In this document: one piece after another, positions 1-9,182 of the stretch
Position numbering within the stretch: position 1 is the stretch's first letter
Layout of the letters: the number at the start of each line of letters is the position of its first letter
NCBI GenBank assembly: GCA_014193115.1
Contig: BJHQ01000006.1
Location: forward strand, 1-64,000
Reading direction: 5' to 3'
Length of the DNA stretch: 64,000 bases
Source of the DNA: Planctomycetota bacterium
Lineage (GTDB): Bacteria > Planctomycetota > UBA11346
Program-made: the position numbers and the translations under genes
Notes under the pieces: model-generated
The model's input: the letters and a program-made list of their open reading frames with translations, nothing else
What the model was told of the DNA's origin: nothing
Databases searched by the model: none

Positions 1-3000
1 GCAAGCTCAGGTAATAGTCGGACGCATTGGGATCGGCAGGATTGCTGGTCCACCATTCCTGGTCGATGATCTGGGTCGGCCGGCTGGGCGTTGGACCAGC
101 ATCGCCATAGACCGTCGTTCTGGTGAGGCGACCACGCGGGTCATTGTATTCGTACTTCACCCCGGCGATGCCGGTATCAGCCGAAGTTGCGCTGCCGATC
201 CACGATTCGAGCAGGCGACGGCTGGATGAGATCTTCCGATTGCGCACGATCCCATCGGGTCCGGTCATGGAGGTCCAGGCGTCCAAGGTTGGCGAGACGG
301 TCCAGGTGGTGGTGCCGCCCTGGGAATCGACGAGGGTAGCAGACGTACTGGATTCCGTGCTGGTCAGGGTGAATAGGCGCAAGGGCGTGATGGTTCCATC
401 AGCCGGCCAGGTGACACTGACAACACGCCACTGATCAGCACCGCTGCCATACGCCACCGACGCCTTCCAATTGGTCGTTCCGGCAAACATGTCATCGGTA
501 CCGTTATTATTCACAGTGATGTCAGTCAGGCGATGTTGAGTATCGTAGACAAAGGTCCATTGACCATTGATGCGCGGTGAAGCGCTAGTGATTCCCGTTA
601 GGTCTCCATTGGAAACGCTGAGGCCCAGACCGCTGGCAGTCAGGTCAACGGTTCGACCTTCTGGATCGGATACGGATTGGGCGATGCCATCGCCGTTGCG
701 AGTGACGGTGAATGAGCGGCCATCGGTGCCGACTAACCGTAGCAGTTGACCGAAGCTGTTGAAATAGCGACAAGTGCCGTCGCCGAGTAGGAGACGGTAT
801 TGCTCACCGACGAGAGCGCCATACCGCGCAACAGTAGCGGAATCATCCGCATTAAATCCATCAATCCGCGATCCTGGAAAATCAGCGATTTGCCCGCTTT
901 GCGATAGATACTGATGGCCATCTCCGGCAATTAAGAGAAACGAGCCAGTGCAGGGAAGATATTTTCCGGGATGGGCGGGATCCTCCTTGCTCTCCAATGC
1001 GTGATATGAATTGTTTCCATATGGGACCAACAGCTCATTCCAATTCGTTCGCCATCCCGCACCATATCCGAGATTGGTAACGTCTTGACTATTGAAATAG
1101 AGGGTTGTGGCCGGAGCAAGCACCTGCGTCGATGCTTCGCTGATCGGGATCGCAAGGTGTAGATTCCCCTTGGAAATATTTAGCCAACTATGACCGGGTA
1201 CCACTGCATAAGTCGGCGATAAATCGTCTGGCCGACCTAGACCAGATCGATAATTAACATGGTTGAGAGACAAAGAAGGGTAGCCTTGCGCAGTCATATC
1301 TAACGTAGACTGTCCTCCTCTGGTGCCATACAGCGGTGTCGCCGTGAACTGCGCACAAAAGCAAGAGGGGTAATGGATGGCGGCAGTACTACTTCCTGGT
1401 CTATTGACATAGGACGACGTTGCACTCGTCGTATCGCTATTAAAAGTGGCAAGATTATTCTGAATTGTCCAAAGCAAGGCAATTGGTGTTCGCTTAGCGG
1501 TCATGCTGACCGGATTCGCCTCATGCGGAACCGGGGGCATTCCGTTATACCTTTCTTTATTATCAACGCTCGAATAATATTCGAGCGATATATTTCCGAT
1601 TGCAGACGATTGGTAGCGCCGGGTTGGACCAAGCGTCTGTTTTGGAACAATCGTCGCTCGACTTCCAGATCGCTCCAAAAATGCTCGATCAATATCTGAT
1701 TGTGTTCCATTGAACTCAATGTATCCTTGACCAAGACCACCCACCATTTGCAGTTGAATGAATCCTGGCCTTTGTGCGACAAGCAGGTTTGTGATTAGGA
1801 ATGGAACATTTGATAAACAATTCTCCGCAGCCATTGGCACCGGTCCAAACTGTGGATCAGAGTCTGTCCTTTCCCACCATCCGTGAGGGAGCGATGGTCG
1901 CTGAGTATCGTAGGTTCCGCCTTCGGCAAAATTATAGGATTTGACATCATATTGCTGCCAGGGAACCGTGTTGACAATATCATGACCTTCCTCATAAACT
2001 TGTAAGGGATTGGGCGTTCCCGGGGTCCAAGTCAGACAATAATCTAAGTCGGCCGCTTTTTCTTTCAATGGCTGTGAGCCACTATATAATTCATCCATAT
2101 TGTACTCATGGCCATCAATGGTAATTTTCGGTGAATAGCTGGCAGTCGCGACAAGTTCCATATCATGATAAAAATAAAACGGATCTTGCTGGGTTGAACT
2201 GTAGATAAACACCCATGCCGGCGACGGGTACTGATATTGGCACATTCCCGCAGCGAGAAATAATGGATTAACAAATAACTGCATTTGCCCAGATGTTGAG
2301 TTCTGAGTCGAATTCAGATTGAAGTCAAGATTTTCATTCCCCAATGATGTGCCCCCATAGGCTGGGCCACGATCTATTGATAAATTAACGCAAAATTCAT
2401 CGGCTCCGGGTTTTCCTCGTCCTGGCATGTCCTCGACTTCAAGGCCAATTTGGTATCCTATACCACAATTATAAAATTTCGGATCTGCGTAATCCTGACG
2501 ATTGAACCCCCCTAAATGATCACCGCTTGGTCCTGCATTGGTCCCATTTTCGACACTACTTCCGTCTCCAGTGTACCCATAAATCAACTCACTGGTAAGC
2601 GGAGCATAGCCGGGCATCACGTACTCACCAGTCCGATATGGGTTAATTTCATCGCCCACAGTCGGATAAATCAGCACGTCGGGGGCCGCCGATCTGCTGA
2701 TGCTGCTATGCGGCAAACTGAAATGTTTAAGCGTAAACGTCATATGGAAATCCTTTACCAAAGGTGAAAATGGGATTATGGGACCAATCGCAATATTCCA
2801 TGGATTCTGGTCGTCAGGAATTGCCGTACTAAAGTAATATTGATTGCCGCCGGTTGGTGGTGGCTTCCACCCAGTATGCAGGTTCCCATCTGGGACAGGA
2901 ACGAGGAAATCATATTTTCTTGGCCGTACCGGAGCCATTCCTGTTACCGTCGCAGAAACCAAAGTGTCCCCAGTTCCACCGATTTGATCGAATAGAACTG

Positions 3001-6000
3001 AAACATCCTTAACCCTGACTCGAACACCATTCACTGCGGGATTCTGTACGATCCACGCGGTCGACTGGCGATAATACCAAAACGCCTCTTGATTCGGATC
3101 TCCACGATGGGTCTTCAATGACGGGATCGCGATGCACCCGTCCGTACTCGCTCGAGTTTCGATTTTGAAAACGCTGACCGTATCGAAATCGATAATTGGT
3201 CCATTTATTCCGATTCGTGCGAGCAGCACATGAAAGCCCGTTTGACCACCAGTTGAAACTGTGCAAGTCACCTTGTCCGGTCCATTCAGGGATATGCTTC
3301 CAACATTAACACCGACGCCTTCGAAAATAAATCCCGGTTGACTTGTAACCGTTGATATCGCAAATGTTATTGTTCGTGAACCATTTTCCTGCAGCGCCAG
3401 GATCCGTTTGGCATTGGCATCCACTACAGGAAGAATGGCTACCGATCCGTGATTTATATCGTTTGAACCATCTTTACGCTCGACAATATGGAAAACCCCC
3501 GGCGCACCCCAGGAGAATGTCGCTGATCCTGATGAATTAATATTGCATACACCAGTATCACCGAACAATTTTCCATCGAAATCCATATGAAGATTTCCAT
3601 CAGGATTCAATCCGGTAACTGTCATCGTCGTTCCAATGCGCATCACCAATCCGTTCAATTCCGATTGATCTCTTACTATAGCTCCAGATAACACCGTCGG
3701 ATCGGCTCGCACATAGAACGGTGATCCAACCACGTCGATGGTGCGGGTGTGCCGAATGGGGCCGGTCGCAGATCCCTCGCGTACTTCGAGCGTCCAGACA
3801 CCATCCTTGCTTGGCGAGAGCATTGCTGGCGTCGATGGAGTCGCCGCAGTCGCTGTGAGCACCGTCGCACCTTGCACCAAGCGGTAGGTCAGCGCACCAA
3901 TAACTCCTGCGCTGGTGACCAGACGCCAGCCGTCACCAAGTCGTATGCTTGGCGGAGGTGAGATCGGCATGCTATTAATCGCCGTCGTCGTCCATTTTCT
4001 TTTCCACGTCGCCATGGTCGTGAAGCCAGTCGTACTTGATCCGATCTGCAACACCGCGGTCGTATCCGCGCCACTAGGATCCAAGGGAAGATTGAACCAA
4101 CCGCTCTGGGATTGTCCCTTGCGGCGCACTGGCAGGTCTGGCGATTGTTGCACGGCGCCCCATGAATAAACGACCCGGGCGTTTTCTTCGGGCTTATCTG
4201 GCAGCACGCCATTGAACTCGATACACGCTGGAGACGTGGCCGTACCGACCACGGTGCTTGAATCACCACCATAATTCACGTCCCCACTCGCCGCGACCAC
4301 ATACCGCGCCACCGAGACCGCGCTGGTTCTGATCTGACCTTTGATCGTTGCTTTGGTGATGGCCTTGATGACGATTTCAGTCGCTGTGGAAAAATTCAAG
4401 GCGGCTGTATATTTGGTGCCGGGATTGGGGTCTGCTGGTGGAGAAACGCAAGCGGTCCCTTGGCTGATCGTGTACCAGACTTCGGTGAGTGAGGCGCCTG
4501 AAATCGTCGGTGGGCTCATGGTGACGCTCAGCGGCGCAATCACCATTCCCGAAACCGGCGAGATGGTCGGCGGGGTGATCGTCGCCGGAACGCTGTCGTC
4601 GTCGGTGATCTTCACCGTCCATTTGTGGGCATTGTTCGTCGTATCGACGATGGCATTGGTGGCGCTGCCCAGGGTCAACGTGCCAACAGTGTCCTTATCG
4701 GGTGATTCGTACACTTCGTTATTGACCCAAGTCAGAACGATATTGGCCGAGGTTGCACTGACCGGGATGGTCACCGAACCCGAAGCGGTCGTCATGCCGC
4801 GGGTACTTGAACCAACCGACAGAGTCCACGTCCAAGGCACCGTGATAGCCAGAGGCGTCGGCAGTTTCTGGGTGATCTCCACCGGAACGGCTATCGTTCC
4901 GGCATTTTCAGCCACCACCGACGTGGTCGAGGAACCGCCAAGCGGAAACGCGATGCCCGGTAATTCCCGGTCCTTGATGGTCAACGTATGCGTCGTCTTT
5001 GCCGGATCGATGGTCAAGCCGTCAGCGGCGACCAGTTTTACGGTCAAGGTCGTCACATCCGTGGATTCCCAGAACGGACTGGCATTGGGCAAGGCGATAG
5101 AGACGCCGGTTGCGCCGGCCGCCAAGGTAATCCGCCCGGTCGCCGGATCGAACGGCTGGAACGACGTGGCCTGGTAGTCGATTCCGTAAACCGCATTGCC
5201 GCCGAACTCCAGCACTGCGGTTGTGGGAGCGGTGATCACCGCGATTGTGCTCGCAAATGGTAAAAATGCCGTGGCCGCGGCAGTCGCGGTGCCTTCGGTA
5301 GCCACGCTCGATGTCGTGAAACCGATCCCCGGACCATCATCATCGCGAATGGTCAGGTTCAGCACGGTGCGCCCGGTCATCAACGTTCCCAGATCGGTGC
5401 TGGTGAGCGTCAGCGTTGCCGTGGTGATGTCATTGCCGCCGGTTTCATCGCTGGTATTGCCGTTCACCGTCCTGGCGATGGACATACTGCGCTGGCCAGC
5501 CGGCAGCACCACGCTACCGGTGGCTACCGAAAAACGTGATGCATAACCGGTGATTCCCGCGACCGACCAGCCGATGGTGATGGGATAATTCGCCGTATAC
5601 GGGCCGATCACGCCCACCTTGATGCTGAGAGTCCACGCCGCATTGCCCTCGCTGACCGTCATGGTCGGTTCGCAGAGCAGGCCCACCACGACCGGAGCGT
5701 TGAGCGCGAATGCCTCGAACCGCATCAAACCAGTGGCATTGGCCGTGGAAAAGCCAGGAAGCAAGGTGACTTTGCCGGGATCGGTGGCGATCAGTTTGAC
5801 CTGGGCTCCCGCCTGAACGGTCGTCGCAGCCGTTGCCGATGAGGTGATGCCGCCAGTCGAGGTATCGGATGGTGCCGATGTCACCGTGATGGTTCCGGAC
5901 AGGTCACCGCTAACCACGGTGTCGGCTGGGTCAGCGGCGGACAGCAAACAGAACCCGGTGGCGATGAGCACCGCCCAGGTAGAAAACAGCGGGAATCGAC

Positions 6001-6007
6001 GGTGCAT
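1..6007 (-). CDS. Giant secreted RHS-family protein, C-terminus beyond window
   Basis: I translated the reverse strand from the ATG at 6007-6005 and met no stop down to base 1, giving 2,002 codons with one base left over, so the gene is cut by the left edge. The first ~24 residues form a signal peptide (hydrophobic run ending CLLSA before ADPAD). Residues ~80-470 hold repeated beta-sandwich segments resembling Calx-beta domains (for example IKDRELPGIAF and ITDDDSVPATI). Residues ~475-570 resemble the chitobiase C-terminal-like domain (ISPVSGMVIAP, VWYTISQG). From ~1645 (LGYGAGWRTNWNELL) to the edge come RHS/YD-type segments such as GDGTCRYFNSFGQLLRLVG and VKYEYNDPRGRLTRTTVYG. RHS proteins are usually surface or toxin-delivery proteins; the toxin end, if any, is outside the window. 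The gene lies 64 bp downstream of the fibre gene and is probably cotranscribed. The part left of ~3600 is visibly more AT-rich than its neighbours. Confidence 0.85.
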   Translation of the reverse strand, partial: MHRRFPLFSTWAVLIATGFCLLSAADPADTVVSGDLSGTITVTSAPSDTSTGGITSSATAATTVQAGAQVKLIATDPGKVTLLPGFSTANATGLMRFEAFALNAPVVVGLLCEPTMTVSEGNAAWTLSIKVGVIGPYTANYPITIGWSVAGITGYASRFSVATGSVVLPAGQRSMSIARTVNGNTSDETGGNDITTATLTLTSTDLGTLMTGRTVLNLTIRDDDGPGIGFTTSSVATEGTATAAATAFLPFASTIAVITAPTTAVLEFGGNAVYGIDYQATSFQPFDPATGRITLAAGATGVSIALPNASPFWESTDVTTLTVKLVAADGLTIDPAKTTHTLTIKDRELPGIAFPLGGSSTTSVVAENAGTIAVPVEITQKLPTPLAITVPWTWTLSVGSSTRGMTTASGSVTIPVSATSANIVLTWVNNEVYESPDKDTVGTLTLGSATNAIVDTTNNAHKWTVKITDDDSVPATITPPTISPVSGMVIAPLSVTMSPPTISGASLTEVWYTISQGTACVSPPADPNPGTKYTAALNFSTATEIVIKAITKATIKGQIRTSAVSVARYVVAASGDVNYGGDSSTVVGTATSPACIEFNGVLPDKPEENARVVYSWGAVQQSPDLPVRRKGQSQSGWFNLPLDPSGADTTAVLQIGSSTTGFTTMATWKRKWTTTAINSMPISPPPSIRLGDGWRLVTSAGVIGALTYRLVQGATVLTATAATPSTPAMLSPSKDGVWTLEVREGSATGPIRHTRTIDVVGSPFYVRADPTVLSGAIVRDQSELNGLVMRIGTTMTVTGLNPDGNLHMDFDGKLFGDTGVCNINSSGSATFSWGAPGVFHIVERKDGSNDINHGSVAILPVVDANAKRILALQENGSRTITFAISTVTSQPGFIFEGVGVNVGSISLNGPDKVTCTVSTGGQTGFHVLLARIGINGPIIDFDTVSVFKIETRASTDGCIAIPSLKTHRGDPNQEAFWYYRQSTAWIVQNPAVNGVRVRVKDVSVLFDQIGGTGDTLVSATVTGMAPVRPRKYDFLVPVPDGNLHTGWKPPPTGGNQYYFSTAIPDDQNPWNIAIGPIIPFSPLVKDFHMTFTLKHFSLPHSSISRSAAPDVLIYPTVGDEINPYRTGEYVMPGYAPLTSELIYGYTGDGSSVENGTNAGPSGDHLGGFNRQDYADPKFYNCGIGYQIGLEVEDMPGRGKPGADEFCVNLSIDRGPAYGGTSLGNENLDFNLNSTQNSTSGQMQLFVNPLFLAAGMCQYQYPSPAWVFIYSSTQQDPFYFYHDMELVATASYSPKITIDGHEYNMDELYSGSQPLKEKAADLDYCLTWTPGTPNPLQVYEEGHDIVNTVPWQQYDVKSYNFAEGGTYDTQRPSLPHGWWERTDSDPQFGPVPMAAENCLSNVPFLITNLLVAQRPGFIQLQMVGGLGQGYIEFNGTQSDIDRAFLERSGSRATIVPKQTLGPTRRYQSSAIGNISLEYYSSVDNKERYNGMPPVPHEANPVSMTAKRTPIALLWTIQNNLATFNSDTTSATSSYVNRPGSSTAAIHYPSCFCAQFTATPLYGTRGGQSTLDMTAQGYPSLSLNHVNYRSGLGRPDDLSPTYAVVPGHSWLNISKGNLHLAIPISEASTQVLAPATTLYFNSQDVTNLGYGAGWRTNWNELLVPYGNNSYHALESKEDPAHPGKYLPCTGSFLLIAGDGHQYLSQSGQIADFPGSRIDGFNADDSATVARYGALVGEQYRLLLGDGTCRYFNSFGQLLRLVGTDGRSFTVTRNGDGIAQSVSDPEGRTVDLTASGLGLSVSNGDLTGITSASPRINGQWTFVYDTQHRLTDITVNNNGTDDMFAGTTNWKASVAYGSGADQWRVVSVTWPADGTITPLRLFTLTSTESSTSATLVDSQGGTTTWTVSPTLDAWTSMTGPDGIVRNRKISSSRRLLESWIGSATSADTGIAGVKYEYNDPRGRLTRTTVYGDAGPTPSRPTQIIDQEWWTSNPADPNASDYYLSL

Positions 6008-6071
6008 GGAGATAGGCCGAGGTGTTGGGTGATAGATCACATTGAAAGAATCACGAATCCACAAGTGGACA

Positions 6072-8783
6072 TCAGGGTTTCATCTGCGGCAGCAGCGCCG
6101 CTTCGATAGCTGCCATGCGGGCACGCAGCGCGGCGAGTTCCGCCGACTGTTGCTCATTTTCGCGAACTTGGGCGGTGAGTTGTTCCGCCGCCGCAGCCGC
6201 ACGCTTTTCGGCCGCGATGGCATACAACGTCAATTCCTCTATCTTCGCCATCTGCCGCTTCAGCATATCCGCCGTATCGATTCCCTTGGCGGCGATTTCG
6301 GCTTCGCTTGGGATGCCGGGCAGGTGCTTCTTTTCCGCGATGTGGGCGGCGACTTCTTCCAGCGGTGGCAACCGGTAGTCGGCGGCGAAGACCGTGTCGG
6401 CCCAGCCGGTGGCGGCGGCCACGGTGACTTTTTTGGCGAAGATACCGCCGTTGACCTGCAGCATGTCGGTCGCCGTCGCGCCATACGTCAGGGCCGACAT
6501 ACTGGCGCTGATCACCAACTTCTTGGACGGGGCAAGGTAGACGTCGCCGTTGAAGGTCGCTCCGTTGGCATTGAGGTTCGAACTAAGCGTCGTGGTCCCG
6601 GTAACTGCCAGGGTGCTATTGATTGCGGTAGCGCCTGACAAGGTGGTGGCGCCGGTCACTCCGAGCGTCGTTCCTACGGTTGTTGCGCCGCTGAGGGTCG
6701 TGGCGCCGGTCACAGCCAGGGTCGATCCCAAAGTAGCCGCGCCATTTACTTTCAATTTCGACCCGGCGTTGATGCCGCCACCGCCGATCAGCACGTCCGT
6801 AGATCCCGGGGTCAGTGTGGTCGCGTCAGTTCCGCCTGCTACGCGCATCTTCTCAGTGCTGATCGGTGCCGTTGTGCCAAGTAGGAACTGCCCGCCTGGC
6901 GCAAATCTACCCACTTCTCCCGCATTTATGCCAAAGATGATTGGTGCAAGTACTCCATTGCACCCGATCATAAGCTTAGTCAAGCTCGCACCACTTCCCA
7001 AAAGTTCCGCGTCGTTCGTCCTGGACTGCCCAAAAATTGTCGTGGCGCTGAAGCTCTCATTGTGCGCGAGTATCGTCAGCGCCGAAGTATTCCCCGCATT
7101 AGTAAGGGTAACAAGGCTTCTAGCACTCGTCCCGGCGCTATCATTGTTCCTCAAATTTAGGCTCAATGTTGCGTTTGCATTCTGGGTTAGGAACGATGAC
7201 GCCCCTACTGTAAACCCGCCCGCACTCTGGATGCTGGTCGAGGATGTATCGCTGACTTTGAGCTTCGCGCCGAAATTGCCTGACCCGCCGCCAATCAATA
7301 CGTCCGTAGACCCCGGAGTCAGCGTGGTCGCGTCAGTTCCGCCTGCTACGCGCATCCGCTCTGTCGCTACCTGAGCGGCGGCTCCGATCAAGAGCGCAGC
7401 GTTACGCATGGTCACCCATACGGCGCGGGATGTGGACCCGCTCGGCGTTCCGATCCAGTTAAACTGCGTCCCATAGTTTGTGGGACTCCACAGGCCATCT
7501 GCCAGCAGACCAAACTGCGCTGGGGCAGCCGACGACCAGTTGGTGCCGTCGTACCCGTGGCCCCGAACTGCAACTAACGTTCCTGAGTCGATAGTCGCAG
7601 TAGGCGACGCTCGTGTGCCCTCGGCACGACGCCCAAGAAGAATTAGTCCGTTAGACCCGTATCCGTAGCCTTCCACCGCCATTTCAGTGCTGTTCGCGCC
7701 GGCCAGGACGAGGCTAGGCGTTGGAGATATTGGAGTCGGAAGCGCACCGGTGCCGCGATCGATCGTGGTCAATCCGGCAAACTTTGCGCCAGCTCCAGCG
7801 TTGATCGCGCCACCGCCAATCAGTACGCCCGTAGTTCCAGGGGTCAGTGTGGTCGCGCCGGTGCCGCCAAGAACATGAAAGGTGGTCAGGGGATTCGTCG
7901 TTCCAATTCCGACCCCATTCGTTCCTTCCCACATGGTCGATGGCAGCAATCCGCTGTAGGGCCGGGTCGCTTCCGGGTGAATGAAGAAGAATTCGGAAAT
8001 ACCGAAGTTTCCATTCGTCCCGGCGGCTTCGTAAACGGTGAACTTGATCTTCGAAAAAGCACCGCTGGGCAGTTTATAGCTGCCATCGAACAGATTTGTC
8101 GTTGCTGTGGATGCATCAACGATCACCCTCCACACATTTGCGGCATTGTACTCGTCATACCCTTCGAGCTTGAATTTGCTAATGGGCCATTGCCGAGTCG
8201 TCCAGCCAACCCATGCGCCCTGCTGAACGTGGTCAATCGGGAGATTCTCAATCAACAAGACGTAGGGATTCGCCATTGTCGGGGCAACGGTGGAGTACGA
8301 AGGTACGAACTTGCCATCAAACAACGCGGGAAGATTCAGACTCGGACTACTACTCTGCGTCACCAGATAACGATTCGTCGCGTTGAAGAGCAGGTTGTGA
8401 TCGATACCCACCTGATAGCGATTGGTCGGAATAACCCGACCAGGTCCGATTTTCGATAGGTCGGAAAAGACGAGGTTTCCGAAGGTTTGGATATCGCCAG
8501 CCGCTTTGATTTCACCCCCACTGACCCGCACCGTCCCTGGATCTGGACTTAGCGCCGGAGCCAGACCTTTCACCACCAGTCCGCTGCTGGTGCTGCTGCC
8601 TACCGTCAGCGTGTCGTAGATGATCTGGTCAGCGGCGCTCATCGTGCCAACCGCCAAGGCCACGGTCGCGACCACAGCTATTGATGACCATCGGCCTAAC
8701 CGCGCTGCGGTCGATTTCAGCGCATGAGGCCGCGCCGCAGCCGGTTTGGTGATGGCGAGCGTGATCGCGGTGAGCTTGGTCAT
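6072..8783 (-). CDS. Secreted tail-fibre-like protein with C-terminal coiled coil
   Basis: About 903 residues from the ATG at 8783; an ATG at 8816 in the same frame is equally possible and neither has a clear Shine-Dalgarno. A hydrophobic stretch (SIAVVATVALAVGT, then SAADQ) near residues 33-50 looks like a signal peptide with a long basic n-region. The middle has low-complexity fibre repeats: GVGIGTTNPLTTFHV, several copies of a block around RVAGGTDATTLTPGSTDVL, and GATTLSGATT-type hexads. The C-terminus contains WADTVFAADYRLPPLEEV and KKHLPGIPSEAEIAAKGI followed by an Ala/Glu-rich coiled coil ending QMKP. That end is the tail-fibre/adhesin C-terminal module common in Bacteroidota surface proteins. 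It probably forms a trimeric surface fibre. It precedes the RHS gene on the same strand; a shared role is inferred from position only. Confidence 0.75.
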   Translation of the reverse strand: MTKLTAITLAITKPAAARPHALKSTAARLGRWSSIAVVATVALAVGTMSAADQIIYDTLTVGSSTSSGLVVKGLAPALSPDPGTVRVSGGEIKAAGDIQTFGNLVFSDLSKIGPGRVIPTNRYQVGIDHNLLFNATNRYLVTQSSSPSLNLPALFDGKFVPSYSTVAPTMANPYVLLIENLPIDHVQQGAWVGWTTRQWPISKFKLEGYDEYNAANVWRVIVDASTATTNLFDGSYKLPSGAFSKIKFTVYEAAGTNGNFGISEFFFIHPEATRPYSGLLPSTMWEGTNGVGIGTTNPLTTFHVLGGTGATTLTPGTTGVLIGGGAINAGAGAKFAGLTTIDRGTGALPTPISPTPSLVLAGANSTEMAVEGYGYGSNGLILLGRRAEGTRASPTATIDSGTLVAVRGHGYDGTNWSSAAPAQFGLLADGLWSPTNYGTQFNWIGTPSGSTSRAVWVTMRNAALLIGAAAQVATERMRVAGGTDATTLTPGSTDVLIGGGSGNFGAKLKVSDTSSTSIQSAGGFTVGASSFLTQNANATLSLNLRNNDSAGTSARSLVTLTNAGNTSALTILAHNESFSATTIFGQSRTNDAELLGSGASLTKLMIGCNGVLAPIIFGINAGEVGRFAPGGQFLLGTTAPISTEKMRVAGGTDATTLTPGSTDVLIGGGGINAGSKLKVNGAATLGSTLAVTGATTLSGATTVGTTLGVTGATTLSGATAINSTLAVTGTTTLSSNLNANGATFNGDVYLAPSKKLVISASMSALTYGATATDMLQVNGGIFAKKVTVAAATGWADTVFAADYRLPPLEEVAAHIAEKKHLPGIPSEAEIAAKGIDTADMLKRQMAKIEELTLYAIAAEKRAAAAAEQLTAQVRENEQQSAELAALRARMAAIEAALLPQMKP

Positions 8784-9182
8784 GGCGTGGGCCTGTTGGT
8801 TGAGAAAGGGGCTCATGAGATTCAATGCGTTACTTTGTTGCGAATGGCGGCACGGACCGCAGCTCATCCCGGAGATCTGCACGCGCTGTGGCTCGTTTGG
8901 AGGCGTGCTGTGTGGAGTTTGCTTCGCACAATGGCTTTGTAGTCGTCTCATTTTCATGTCAAGCGATGCACTGGCGTGTGCGAGGCGGAGCTGTAACGTG
9001 TGGTGTCTCGTTCGTACAACTGCCGTTATCGACACGACTTTTGTCGAATTATCGACACTGGCAAGCGATCATTTGGTACAGGACGGGATGCAGCACATCG
9101 CAGGTGGAAAGGCATCTTGCGACCTCGACGGAGGGCACGTAGGTGGAGGTTTTTCTTTCTGACGGATGTTCCCGCGCACCGC
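8784..9182. other. 399-bp intergenic region
   Basis: It separates the fibre gene start from the 3' end of the XylR-like regulator. Apart from the candidate promoter at 8936-8962 I see no gene, strong hairpin or repeat here. Confidence 0.5.
8936..8962 (-). promoter_or_regulatory. Candidate sigma-70 promoter of the fibre/RHS pair
   Basis: On the minus strand TTGACA (8962-8957) is followed after 15 nt by TACAAA (8941-8936). The -35 is a perfect consensus, the spacer is short. It lies ~120-150 bp upstream of the two possible fibre starts, which argues against the longest frame that begins at 9035. Confidence 0.45.

Noticed and set aside
4341..5177. Plus-strand frame of 278 codons
   Set aside because: Antisense shadow of the giant minus-strand frame, which carries signal peptide and domain sequence; this one has no recognisable motif.
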